From: Saccharomycopsis fibuligera x Saccharomycopsis cf. fibuligera
Lineage: Eukaryota > Ascomycota > Saccharomycetes > Ascoideales > Saccharomycopsidaceae
Length of the DNA stretch: 64,000 bases
Reading direction: 5' to 3'
Assembly: GCA_001936135.1 (NCBI GenBank)
Contig: CP012811.1
Location: 310,001 to 374,000 of the forward strand
Positions 50,751 through 60,826 of this stretch are shown piece after piece (positions within the stretch are counted from its first letter, which is position 1; each line of letters starts with the position of its first letter). Below the pieces are notes generated by a model. That model did no database searches. It saw only the letters and a program-made list of their open reading frames with translations, and was not told the DNA's origin. Both the position numbers and the translations under genes were made by a program.

Positions 50751-51719
50751 ATGGCCCTATCCAAGTACGCGGCCTTTGACCAATCCCACTCCCGCTCCCA
50801 CATCCTCGCTAAGCATGTCCTCTACCACTTGCGCGTCATCACCCAGCCCGCCATGGTGAGAACCAGTGGCAAGGAGAAGCGCTCCATCATCCCTTCGCCG
50901 GTGCTCCAGTTGCAACTCTTTGACACCAAGACAAACACCGACATCACCAGCCATTCGTTGTCGTTCTTCTTTGTCAGAGCCTTTGTCGTTGCTGAGGATT
51001 ATCCAGGGCCCACTAAAAGCCAGGACCAGGGCCAGGACCAGGGCCAGGGCCGAAATCAGTCCATTGAAAACTACCTCGAGTATGACAATTACGAGTACTC
51101 CAAAAACCTAATTGGCACATCAGTGGTCGCTGGCGACTATGTCAAGGTCAATGACCAGAAATTCCTTCTATTCAACTTCAACAACCTTGGGTTGAAGACA
51201 AAGGGCAACTACAGGATCAAGTTCACTCTTTTTGAGTACTCCAGTTTTGCAAACAGCAATAACAACAATGGCCGCACTCCACAAATCAAACCTGTCCAAA
51301 CTCTCATTTCCAATGTCTTCACATGCTACAGTTCAAGGGAATTCTACTCTCCGGAAATTTGCAAAGCTAGAGATCTTGTCCTAGCTAATGTGATTGAAGT
51401 GAATGGAAATCAAATCAATAACGAGAATGACTTCTTATCATTGTCATCATCAGAAGTGCCCAATAATATTGTTATCAAAAGATCTCGTCAAAATACTGTC
51501 AATTCCCAATTGCCGTCCCCTGCTTTGTCTCCGGTGCTAGACAACAATAGCAGTAGCAATAATAACGCTAGTAATGATATAACTATCAACACCGTCCTAA
51601 GCGAACCACCGCCGCCACCATCAAGAAAAAGAATCTCCATTTCAATCAATGATAATGAAATAGACATATTCAATGATAGTCTCAATCAGCATAATAATAA
51701 TATTCAAAGCGACAACAGC

Positions 51720-51770
<51 letters not shown>

Positions 51771-54189
51771 AGTAACAATATTCAATTTGCTAACAGTAAT
51801 CACTATTTTTCAGATACTAGTTATCCAGCATCACCAAAAAGACAACGGTCACCTTCAGTTTCGTCATTCACGTATGAAGAAGATGACGATAATGAGGAGA
51901 AGAGCGACTTTAATAACGATAATCATAAACTGCCAAACAATAATACTAATTTGCTATTTAACGAATTTTTCAAAACTTTGAATGACTCAAAACTCAACCC
52001 ATTCATTGATGAGAACATTGGCCCTCAAGCGCAGTCCCAAAACACACAACAAAGACCAGTTAATCATCATCATCATCATCATCATCATAATCATCATAAC
52101 CACCACCACCACCACCGCAACCATCACCATCAATATGCCAAAATGCGCCTGTCTTCACCAAGTAGAAGTCATTCAGAAACATCAGTATTCCATCCAAGTT
52201 ACGCCACCAGTGTAGCAATGCTCAATAATTTGACCAATAGCACCAACAACACCAACAACGCCGGTATCACTAATAACACCGCCAGCAGTGCCTCCAACAC
52301 TAATAGCAATACATCATATGGGAATCCGCAATACGGCAATAATGACAATTTCAGTAGAATGAATGGACAAGATCGGAACTCGTTGCCTAACATCGTGGTT
52401 GGCAATCAGCAGATATCAAACCATAACAATAATAATAATAATAATACCATCAACATCAACAATAATAGTCACGCCAATGGCCAATTAAATATAAGCGGTG
52501 TTAGCGGCAAAGGCAGTAATCGTGACTTTGGCAATCCTCCGATTATTTCAAGATTGGTCAAGGAAGAACCAGTGGATGACGATAATAATGATATAAGGAG
52601 ATTGACCGAGGAAGTTAACCGGTCCCTTTCTCAATCTCGGTATTTGCCAAACAACAACGGCATGGCCAACAATGTCAATGCGAACTCTGACGTAAACCAG
52701 TACATTAATGACAATCTAGAAATTGATCCAATAAGCAGCAACACCAACACCAACACCAACACCAACACCAACACCAACACCAACACCCCCGGCCTACCAG
52801 AATTTCAGCTAGAATTGGACATTGGCCTTGATGTTGGCGACCTTGATGTTGGCGACCTTGATGTTGGCGACCTTGACGTTGACGACATTCAGGAAAATTC
52901 GGAATACGGTGAGTTTGACGACAACGAAAACGAACATGAATTGACCAAAGTATTCAGCAATCATTCAGCAGCTGCACCAGTACCGAATTTGAATTTCGGG
53001 AACTTGGACAACCATAACCGACAACATCAAACCCACTTTAGCAATATCCATAATAATAATAATATTAATAATAATAATAGCCAACTTGCCAGTTTTCAAG
53101 GATCCCCGAACTTGGAAGCTTTGGGCGACGGCTTTAGCTACAACAACTTCAACAATAACGGATTAGAAAGGGTATTTAGCAACGACCTCGATAGAGTACT
53201 AAGCAACAACAGCATCGCCACCAATACTGCATTCCCCGAAGCCGAGGTCTCCGAAATGGGCGGACTAGGCCTAGGTTTGGCAAAAGTGCTCAGTAACAAC
53301 AGTATATCTAATCAACACGGGGCGATGGACCCATACTTGAATGAGGGGTTCAACGAGTTGGGCGAAAACTTTTTGAGCACTAGTGGCACTGGCAATTCTA
53401 ACTTCAACTTCAATGGCGGCGGCAGTGCTTTCAGCGGTGCTCGTGGTATGGCTAATACGTTTAGTGTGGGCGATAATAGTGACGGGGATAATTTCTTTAG
53501 TGACTTGGAATTGCAAAGAGCGGCAAGCAGTGGTAATGGTAATAACAATAACAATAATACGAAAAGCTATACTGGGTCAAATTTAATAAATAGTGTGGTT
53601 TTCGCAAATTATGATACTCCAGAATCACAAAGTGGTCGAAATAGCGCGCATTTCAACAACAACAATGATAATAGTCATCCAGTGTCGTTTGCTCAGGTTC
53701 AAAGTAACCCAAACGCAGACTATCAATTCACGTTCAGTCCAAACAGTACTATTGATTATGGCAATAACAGCAACAATAATAGCAATGAAATCAATAATAA
53801 GAATAATAATAATAATAATAATAGTGGTAATATCGACTTGTTGGTATCTCCGCCGCCACAGGACGTGTCTCAATTTGCAAGCCCCATCCAAGCTAGTAAC
53901 TACAACAGCAACAATAACAAGAACAGTAGTATGAACAGCATCAACAACAACAACAACAGCTTCAATAACAATCTCAGGAATGATGGCAGCTACAATAACG
54001 ACAGCTACACTAGCAGCATCAATAACAACGGTAGTGATGACTTTAGCAAGGGGATAAGCTTTGCAGATTCGATAAGTGCAATGAATGCGGCCAATGGCAA
54101 TGATAACGGCAATAACAACCCAGCAACGCTATTTAAAGAGACGTTTGGAAACCAAGCGAATTTGCCAATATCTTTTGTTCAGCAGGACG

Positions 54190-54222
<33 letters not shown>

Positions 54223-54311
54223 TGTCGCACTTGAGCCCCCAAATGAGTCCAAGGCTAGGGAGCTCTTATTTGGGGAGTCCGCATTTGAGCCCGCTGTTCA
54301 ATGCTAGATAG
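50751..54311 (+). CDS. Velvet-like domain protein with long Asn/His/Gln-rich tail (1186 aa)
   Basis: The N-terminal 215 residues show the order of motifs of the fungal velvet domain: Y25-HLRVITQP, R37-x-x-G-x-x-x-RSIIPSPVLQLQL (family pattern Y.L.V.QQP..AR..G...RR.IxPPPVVQL), FFFVRAFV, then LIGTSVVAGDYV, FLLFNFNNLGLKTKGNYRIKFTLFE (family: G.F.FPDLSVR.EG.YRL.F.L.E), and a last strand with VFTCYSSREFYSPE (family: F.VYSAKKFPG). A Gln/Gly-rich loop (about 87-105) interrupts the domain. Velvet domains bind DNA and dimerise with a Rel-like fold. The remaining 970 residues are low-complexity: poly-Asn (about 322-340), a His-rich block (about 440-465), tandem DVGDLDVGDLDVGDL (about 690-705), four L-x-[KR]-V-[FL]-S-N motifs (731-860) and C-terminal poly-Gln. 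A transcription factor role is inference; no named yeast orthologue is known to me. Confidence 0.85.
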
Positions 54312-55403
54312 GATGCCGGTGTTGGAGATTGGAAACTTTGAAGGATGTTGTAGCAAAAAGATGATGATGATGATAAATACCGGAGAAAAGTTTTGTACTA
54401 TCTTATATATATATATATATTCTCTGCTCTGTATGTTATACTCCGTATGATATTTTTTGCAGCTAAAAACAATACGAATGCAAAGACTCTTCTTGTGTGC
54501 GAGCCTGTTCATCTACATCGACATCGTCATCGACATCGTCATTGTCAGGTCTTCTTGTTGCCCAATATTGTGTCTACGAAACTTGCCGATGACTGCGCGA
54601 TCGGGGTGATGAAGAGAAAGAAAGAAAGAAAAATTAACCCATCACGCAAGACAAATAATCTTTGGTCAGCCAGTTCTTTGAAGGCGGTGGAGTACGGTGT
54701 ATATTGAGAGTATCTCTCTTGAAGAAAAACAAAGCTTTGGAAAGCACCATGTGGATCTCGTAGAGCTTATATACACTTGTTTTCGGGTTCACCCTCTTGG
54801 GGTGGTGATTACGTGGCAGCATGCATGCTGCTTGCTTGCTTGCTTGCAAGAAGCACCCTGTTAGCATTTACAAGACAGAAAACACCAAACCTGAGCACTC
54901 GAAATAAAGTAGTAGGCAATTGGGAATTGGGAATGCCATAGTCTCTACAGATACAGCTCATGGAATATAAGATTGCACACCGTTGCCCGGGTAAATGGCC
55001 GTTACCCGTTACCCGTTACCCGCCGCAGCAGCAGCACTGTAAGCCAAGTTACTTATTATTATTATTATTATTATTATTGTGTATCTTGTGTTTTTGTTTG
55101 GAAACTGTAGCGGAAATTCAAATTAAATTTCCCGCGGCCAATCAATGTCTCGTCTATGGCGTCACCAGGCGGACACCCACCACGCTAGCGCAGATTAGAG
55201 CATACATAGACATAAATACACATAATTACACATATGCACGCCTTGTGGTGCGCAGTCCGCCCAGCGGCGTTATGCAGGATTACGTAGGGCATGTTTTTTA
55301 GATTGCCAGGGGTGTGACCCTGTCTGGGCCCGGCAGCAGCAGCGAGTTGAATGAGTAACAAAACAACAGAAAAACTGAGAACGAAAGAAAGAAGAAAGGA
55401 AAG

Positions 55404-55436
<33 letters not shown>

Positions 55437-56105
55437 GCAGTCAGTCGTCGCAATTTGCAATTTGCAATTTGCAATTGTAATTGCCCTGTTCCTGTTGTTG
55501 TTCCCTCCTCCTCCTCCTCCTCCTCCTCCTCGTCTTGGCTAGCTACTAGATGGATGTTTCACTTTGAGCGCTGCTGCTACTCCAGGAAAAAAGCTTCCTC
55601 CGTCCTTAAGTTCGCCCATTGCCTTGTTTTCTTCTTTGCCCCTTCTGCTAAGCTAAGCTAAGCTACCCTTTCCTTGTATTCTGTCCATCTGCTTACACAC
55701 ACCGCGTCACCGTTTCATTTCCATTTCCATTTCCATTTCCATTTTCACATCGTCATATCCTTTTCCGTTGCCTCCCCCACAGCCATCCACCATCCACCAT
55801 ACACCATACACCATACACCCATCCATCGCCATACTTTAATTAGTTACAGTTTGTGTTTTTTATTTTTGCCCCCTTTTAATATCTTTTTTCCCTTTCTCAT
55901 CCTTTAACGTTTCTTGTTGCTGCCTTCTACTAGAGCTTTTTCCGTGTATCTGTTTTCTTTCCCTGCTACCACTAATCCTACTTACTGAGTCATTCTTCGA
56001 ATTCCTGGTGAATCAATATCGTTGCTGTCCTTTATTAAAATATCGTTTTTTTTTCTTCCTTTTGTTTTGTTTTTTGCCTGTGCTGTCATTATAGAAACCA
56101 ACCAG

Positions 56106-56142
<37 letters not shown>

Positions 56143-56149
56143 AACCAAT
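54312..56149. other. 1.8-kb intergenic region upstream of YPD1
   Basis: No credible gene is present; the ORFs come from low-complexity DNA. It contains a (TA)n run near 54406-54420, a GCTTG repeat near 54829-54846, three tandem TTACCCG (Reb1-type) sites at 55001-55022, a TTA repeat at 55052-55077, a 32-base A tract (55404-55435), TTTGCAA repeats at 55453-55476, a TCC repeat at 55508-55532, CATTTC repeats at 55717-55742, and (AC)16 ending 10 bp before the YPD1 ATG. Confidence 0.5.
55001..55022. promoter_or_regulatory. Tandem Reb1-type sites
   Basis: TTACCCG occurs three times in direct repeat at seven-base spacing, preceded by GCCCGGGTAA at 54987-54996. This equals the core recognised by Reb1-like general regulatory factors. 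It lies 1.1 kb upstream of YPD1 and 0.7 kb downstream of the velvet-like gene, so it may mark a boundary or an unseen transcript. Confidence 0.5.
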
Positions 56150-56908
56150 ATGAGCGCTTCTCACATATCACCAAGCGATTACAAAGACATAATAGACTGG
56201 GGTGTTTTGGGTGAAATCATCTCCATGGACGAAGATAACCCAGAATTCTCCCAAAACTTGATTTCCACATTCATCAACCAGGTCTTGGAAACATTCGACA
56301 AGATCGATCGCATATTGACACAAATCATCCCTGGCGACATAGACTATGACAAATTTTCAAACAAGATCAACCGCACCAACTACATTGAGGTGCCAGACGA
56401 GTTCAGCGAAATGGCCCAACCGCCACCACCTAGCCATGGCCCAACCAACAGCATTTATGATGAAACCGATAATGACAATGACTTTTCCAAAGAAATACAA
56501 AACGAGCTCAAGTTGAACAAGGAGAAAAACTTGTCCAAGATCCAAAACCCAAGAGATATCAAGATCCAGTTGTCTGCGGTGTCCGAACTTGGCCACTATA
56601 TCAAAGGCAGTGCTTCTTCATTGGGCTTTTTCACCTTACAGAAATATTGCGAAAGAATCCAAAACTATGGCAACTATTTGAATTACGATTCGTTTGAATT
56701 GACCCCAGAAAATGACCAATATTTCGGCATCATTGATCAAACTTACAACAATTATTTGAGCAACTTGATCAACGAAATCAAATCGACCAACCAGGATAAA
56801 GACGAGTTATGGGTTTTCTTTGTCAAGAACAGCTTGGATAATGCAAAACTCGAATTCAACAAATTGAGAGATTTCTTTAGAAATTATTACAAGGATGAAC
56901 GTTTTTGA
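56150..56908 (+). CDS. YPD1: Ypd1, histidine phosphotransfer protein
   Basis: The 252-residue protein carries an HPt domain. Helices with IDWGVLGEIISMDEDNPEFSQNLISTFINQVLETFDKID are followed by the phospho-acceptor motif ELGH149YIKGSASSLGF and the downstream CERIQNYG, as in S. cerevisiae Ypd1 (LGHFLKGSSAALG..CERIQNLG, 167 residues). Ypd1 relays phosphate from the Sln1-type sensor kinase to the response regulators Ssk1 and Skn7, controlling osmotic (Hog1) and oxidative stress responses. The extra length comes from an acidic, Asn/Pro-containing insert (about 72-135) between two helices. An (AC)16 tract lies just before the ATG. Confidence 0.94.
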   Translation: MSASHISPSDYKDIIDWGVLGEIISMDEDNPEFSQNLISTFINQVLETFDKIDRILTQIIPGDIDYDKFSNKINRTNYIEVPDEFSEMAQPPPPSHGPTNSIYDETDNDNDFSKEIQNELKLNKEKNLSKIQNPRDIKIQLSAVSELGHYIKGSASSLGFFTLQKYCERIQNYGNYLNYDSFELTPENDQYFGIIDQTYNNYLSNLINEIKSTNQDKDELWVFFVKNSLDNAKLEFNKLRDFFRNYYKDERF

Positions 56909-57070
56909 AGAACCACAGTAATAAGAAAAGTAATGACAACAACTTTAATTATAACAACTAAAAACATATAATATAATATGATTGAATGAATTTGTTTCTT
57001 TTGAGTAGATGGTAGTGTGAAGGGCTGGCTACATTGTTACTTTGCTAAACATTTACATATATGTATATAT

Positions 57071-57110
<40 letters not shown>

Positions 57111-57786
57111 TGTATTGATTTGCTAAATATATTATTACTAGACATTATTTGTAGAACCTTAGGGTTCTTATATAATAGTAATGGTCCACTGGGGTATGAT
57201 GTGTTACGCTGACTAAGCACTCGCTTAGTCCCCGTGACCACCCATCGTTGGGCGAGGCGAATAAATATTGCTCCGCTCGCTTACTCCTTATAAACTGAAC
57301 CACAGACAGCGCGCCACTTTATCTTTATCATTATCATTATCATTATCATTATCATTATCATTATCATTATCATTATCATTATCATTATCATTATCATTAT
57401 CATTATCATTATCATTATCATCATCGTCGTCGTCGTCTCAGGCAACCCTTCTTCACAAACCAACAACCACTTCTTTCTCTATTGCTCTACCATCATATCT
57501 CGTCCTCTGGCACTATCACATACTAAAACATCGCATTGCACTGTTCTTTCTCTCTGTCTCCCTCCCGCTCACTCACCCCCTCCTTATTGACGTGTGTCCC
57601 TCCATTGATCCTCGTTTGCACACACATTCGAAAATTTTTTTTTTTTTTTTTTCTTCTTCTTCTGCTTCTGCTTCTTCTTCTCTGCGCAACCAACGAACTC
57701 CACCAAAAGGCCATCACCAGCCACCCACACCCCCCAAAAGGAACTACATAACCACATATAAATACATCCAAATAATCATAAACATA
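56909..57786. other. Intergenic between YPD1 and RHB1, with a large hexanucleotide repeat
   Basis: A TA-rich tract lies at 57056-57108, sixteen perfect TTATCA units at 57325-57420 followed by TCATCGTCGTCG, and a T-tract at 57636-57650. The frame of RHB1 is open upstream through the repeat, but no in-frame ATG precedes 57787. Confidence 0.6.
57325..57420 (+). repeat. Hexanucleotide microsatellite (TTATCA)16
   Basis: The tract is 96 bp of perfect repeats, about 370 bp upstream of the RHB1 start. Perfection over this length implies recent expansion or continuing slippage. Confidence 0.95.
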
Positions 57787-58350
57787 ATGTCCTCCGTTTC
57801 CAGAAAACTAGCAATCGTTGGCGCTAGAGCAGTTGGCAAATCTTCGTTGACCCTTAGATTCACCGAAAGCCGTTTCGACGACAGCTACTATCCAACTATT
57901 GAAAACCAGTACGTGAAAAGCTTCAAAGTCAATGGAAAAGTCTACGACGTCGATATTTCCGATACGGCTGGGCAAGACGAGTATTCCATCATTAACCAGC
58001 GTCAATTGATTGGTATTCACGGATACTTGCTTGTTTACTCCATCGCTTCTAGATCCTCCTTCGAAGTGTTGCCCACTATCAGAGACAAGATTTTGAATAT
58101 TTTTAGTTTTGGCGAAGATACCAAAGTGCCATTCATTATTGTTGGCAACAAGACTGATTTAAGTGAAAGCCTACGTCAAGTCAAGTCCGAAGAAGGCCAG
58201 GCTTTGGCCAAAGAATTCAACTGTCCGTTTATCGAAGTTTCAGCAAAGGATAATATCAATGTCGACAAAGCCTTTGAGCTGCTTTTGATTCATATTGAAG
58301 CGATAAGCAATCCTCAAGAAAAGAAAGAAGGCGGATGTGTCATTTGTTAG
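57787..58350 (+). CDS. RHB1: Rhb1, Rheb-type small GTPase
   Basis: The 187 residues show the G1 motif GARAVGKSS with Arg at the Ras Gly12 position, a hallmark of Rheb. Further motifs are YYPTIENQY (effector loop, Rheb-like), DTAGQDEY (G3), VGNKTDL (G4), EVSAKD (G5) and a CaaX box CVIC for farnesylation. Rheb acts upstream of TOR kinase and in basic amino acid uptake. The first in-frame ATG is 57787; the frame is open further upstream but has no ATG there. One CTG codon lies in the last helix (FELLLIH), at a position that is polar in Ras, which would suit serine. Confidence 0.97.
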   Translation: MSSVSRKLAIVGARAVGKSSLTLRFTESRFDDSYYPTIENQYVKSFKVNGKVYDVDISDTAGQDEYSIINQRQLIGIHGYLLVYSIASRSSFEVLPTIRDKILNIFSFGEDTKVPFIIVGNKTDLSESLRQVKSEEGQALAKEFNCPFIEVSAKDNINVDKAFELLLIHIEAISNPQEKKEGGCVIC

Positions 58351-58698
58351 AAAACTTCACATTACTCTCAAGTGTCCACCTTCACTCTATTTACATGTTT
58401 ATGCTTGCATATCTCATAGAAAAAGATCCTTGCTGCCCGCCTCTTGCTAATTGAGGTTCCCTGAAAGCCTATTAATATTCTCTTTCCCTTAATTTTTGGC
58501 ACATGAAATGAAGCGAAAAGAAACGAGATAAGTTATTATTATTATTTTTGTTATTATTATTCAATAAGGCAGCTAAGAAGCATGCTTCAAAATCTCATAA
58601 ACTACGTCCATTTATTTTTCACACACTTTGTTTTAATAATCTTGCTTTACAACTTGCTTGCAATTTTTTCCTTGTTTAATCACCACTATTATCATTTC

Positions 58699-58736
<38 letters not shown>

Positions 58737-58962
58737 TATTATTATTGCTGCTGCTGCTGCTGCTGCTGCTATTTCCATTACTACTCATTACTATAAATTA
58801 TCGGGATTAAGGGTGTTTTTCTTTCAATTTTTCTTGTTTGCAACTACCATTATCATTAATTGTTTTTTTTTCTCTTTGTTCTTTCTATATTGTTTTATTT
58901 TATACTGTTTGTTACAACCATTGAAAGCACCGTGCTCTACCATCACGTTTGAAATTATTCTC

Positions 58963-58995
<33 letters not shown>

Positions 58996-59290
58996 CATTA
59001 TTTTCCATACACATAAACTGCCCCCTACTTGGTATAATTTACTATAATCTGACTTTTCCAGTTTGGCTGTTTTTGTTTTTTTCCTTTTTTTTTTTTTTTT
59101 TCTCATTGAAAAACGCTTATGAACAGTACGTAATACCACATAAAAAAGCATTCTACTGTGAAGAACTGAAAAAGCTGTGATAACGCATTCTATTCTGCCA
59201 ACTATAAGCAATGTTCATTCAAACTAGCTATATATGACATCTCTTAACATGGCACTCTATCTATCAACAACAACAACAACAACATACCGC
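58351..59290. other. Convergent intergenic RHB1/LUC7
   Basis: It contains TTA/ATT repeats (58700-58745), a (CTG)8 run (58747-58770), another TTA repeat (58966-58995) and an (AAC)n near 59268-59284. The long ORF at 58582-59016 is composed of these repeats and is not a gene. Confidence 0.5.
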
Positions 59291-59964
59291 TCACAGATAC
59301 TGATTATGAGCATGTTTGGTTTTCAACTGTTTCAATGCCTTTCTCATTTGCACATAGCTTAAATGAATCTTGCCAATAAAATGATCAGCAAGTCGGCGAT
59401 CGCTATCCAATCTACTCAAGTATGCGCCGCACACATTACAAACCTCCAATTTCTGCTGGCCCGCTTGGCCAATATTATCACTTAGCTCTCTCACTGCTGC
59501 AGCAAAAGTGCTTCTTTTCTTTAGCAACTCATTCAACTTGTTGGTCTCGATTAACGCTTTGGTGACTTGCTTTTGGCTCGCTACTAGTAGCTCGATTTCC
59601 TGGGTTAGTAGCCCAATGCGGATGTCCATGTTGTCCAAGTCTTTCGCAACCTGATCAATTTTCGCTTGTTCTTCTGCAGTGTGTTTGAGGTTCTCTTCAG
59701 CAATGTCGATCTTGTGGTTCACTTCGTCAATGTAGTATTCTAGATTACGCATATGTTCGTATTCAAATTGTTCAATCATTCGTTTGATGCGTTCGTCTTC
59801 CTCAGAAAGTGCCACCGGAGCTTTGTTATTGATATTGTGGTTGCTGGTACTTGTCGGATTCGTTATGGATATTGGGGCTGGACCCAGCACACCCTGTTGA
59901 CTGTTGTTGTTATTGCTATCGTCTTTATTCTCCTCACTGGGCTGCGAATCACCGCTCTTTCCAT

Positions 59965-60010
<46 letters not shown>

Positions 60011-60376
60011 TAAATGCTTCTCGTACTTTCTTTTCTCCGACTCGTACATAATCTTGTATTTTTCCAAGTGCAACTTCTTGCAACGACCCATGTCTTCTTT
60101 AGTCCCAATAAACAAATCGTGAGGACACGTTCCCACTAGGAAAGATTTGCATATTCTATGGTCGGTTAGATTCATTGGCGCTGATCTTCCTCCCCTGCCG
60201 CCGCTGATGGAGCCACTATCACCACCGCCGCCACCGCCGCTACCGCCACCATATCTGCCATTGCCATTTCTGTCACGGTCGTATGAGGAGGAGAAGGAAG
60301 AGGAGGAGGAGTGGCTGTTGTAGAGACCTTCGCGTCCAAATAGCTGTTCTATGAGTAGCCTCTGTTCTGCTGCCAT
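59291..60376 (-). CDS. LUC7: Luc7, U1 snRNP component
   Basis: The 361 residues begin AAEQRLLIEQLFG. The CCCH-type finger follows: DHRICKSFLVGTCPHDLFIGTKEDMGRCKKLHL. After a long helical coiled coil, a C2H2-type finger reads VCNVCGAYLSRLDSDRRLADHFIGKIHL. This is the Luc7 fold; the protein stabilises U1 on weak 5' splice sites and binds the U1-pre-mRNA duplex. Two unusual inserts are present: a Ser/Gly-rich stretch (about 20-66) between the N-terminal helix and the first finger, and a run of 14 Gln (about 125-138) followed by a Ser/Asn-rich linker. LUC7 is divergent from IMP1. Confidence 0.95.
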
Positions 60377-60826
60377 TGCTGTAGGATGATACTGTTCGCT
60401 TCCGTTAGCTTGTCAATGGAATGGGTACTGATTTGATCAATAACTATTAGTAAACGTTGTGAAATTAAAATTGATGTTGTTGGTTTTGATGCTGACAGGC
60501 AAATAAAAGAAAGAAGAAAGACAAAAGAGATCACTGCCGGGATATTAATCTTGAAGCTGTTGAGTCAGTTGTTTATAGGTTTCACCACCACCACCACCAC
60601 CACCATCATCATCTTCTTCTTCTTCTTCTTCTTCTTCATGTTGTAAGATTAATACAAATTTCCGCTGTGAAAAACAATGTCCGGGTGACCCCTCTTTTCC
60701 TCAAGATCTCGACTTTGCAAGTAATTGTCTTTGCCCAACATGAGCTATAACCAAACAAAAGAGTGTACTGTTGCACTGCTGATCTCCTCATCGACACCCT
60801 TCCACTCCTGCATTCATCAACTTACA
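60377..60826. promoter_or_regulatory. Divergent promoter region LUC7/IMP1
   Basis: The 450 bp include a CAC then CTT trinucleotide tract (60583-60637). No specific factor site was recognised. An ATG in frame with IMP1 exists at 60740 but is judged unlikely to be the start (see IMP1). Confidence 0.45.

Noticed and set aside
52040-52140. His/Asn/Gln codon repeats in the velvet-like gene as a CRISPR-like or mobile repeat array
   Set aside because: They are trinucleotide runs in frame with no spacers; ordinary codon-repeat expansion.
57150-57260. A possible additional tRNA near TGGTCCACTGGGGTATGATG
   Set aside because: No cloverleaf with a matching acceptor stem and T-arm can be formed.
57268-57786. 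An in-frame upstream extension of RHB1 through the hexanucleotide repeat (Leu-Ser repeats)
   Set aside because: No ATG occurs in this frame before 57787, the content is pure microsatellite, and Rheb proteins begin just before the G1 motif as at 57787.
58582-59016. A 144-codon ORF rich in Ile, Tyr and Ala
   Set aside because: It is translation of TTA, ATT and CTG microsatellites with no complex sequence.
60740-60826. Upstream ATG giving a longer Imp1
   Set aside because: The catalytic Ser and Lys fall at the expected positions (42 and 86) only from 60827, and the extension holds two adjacent CTG codons and no conserved residue.
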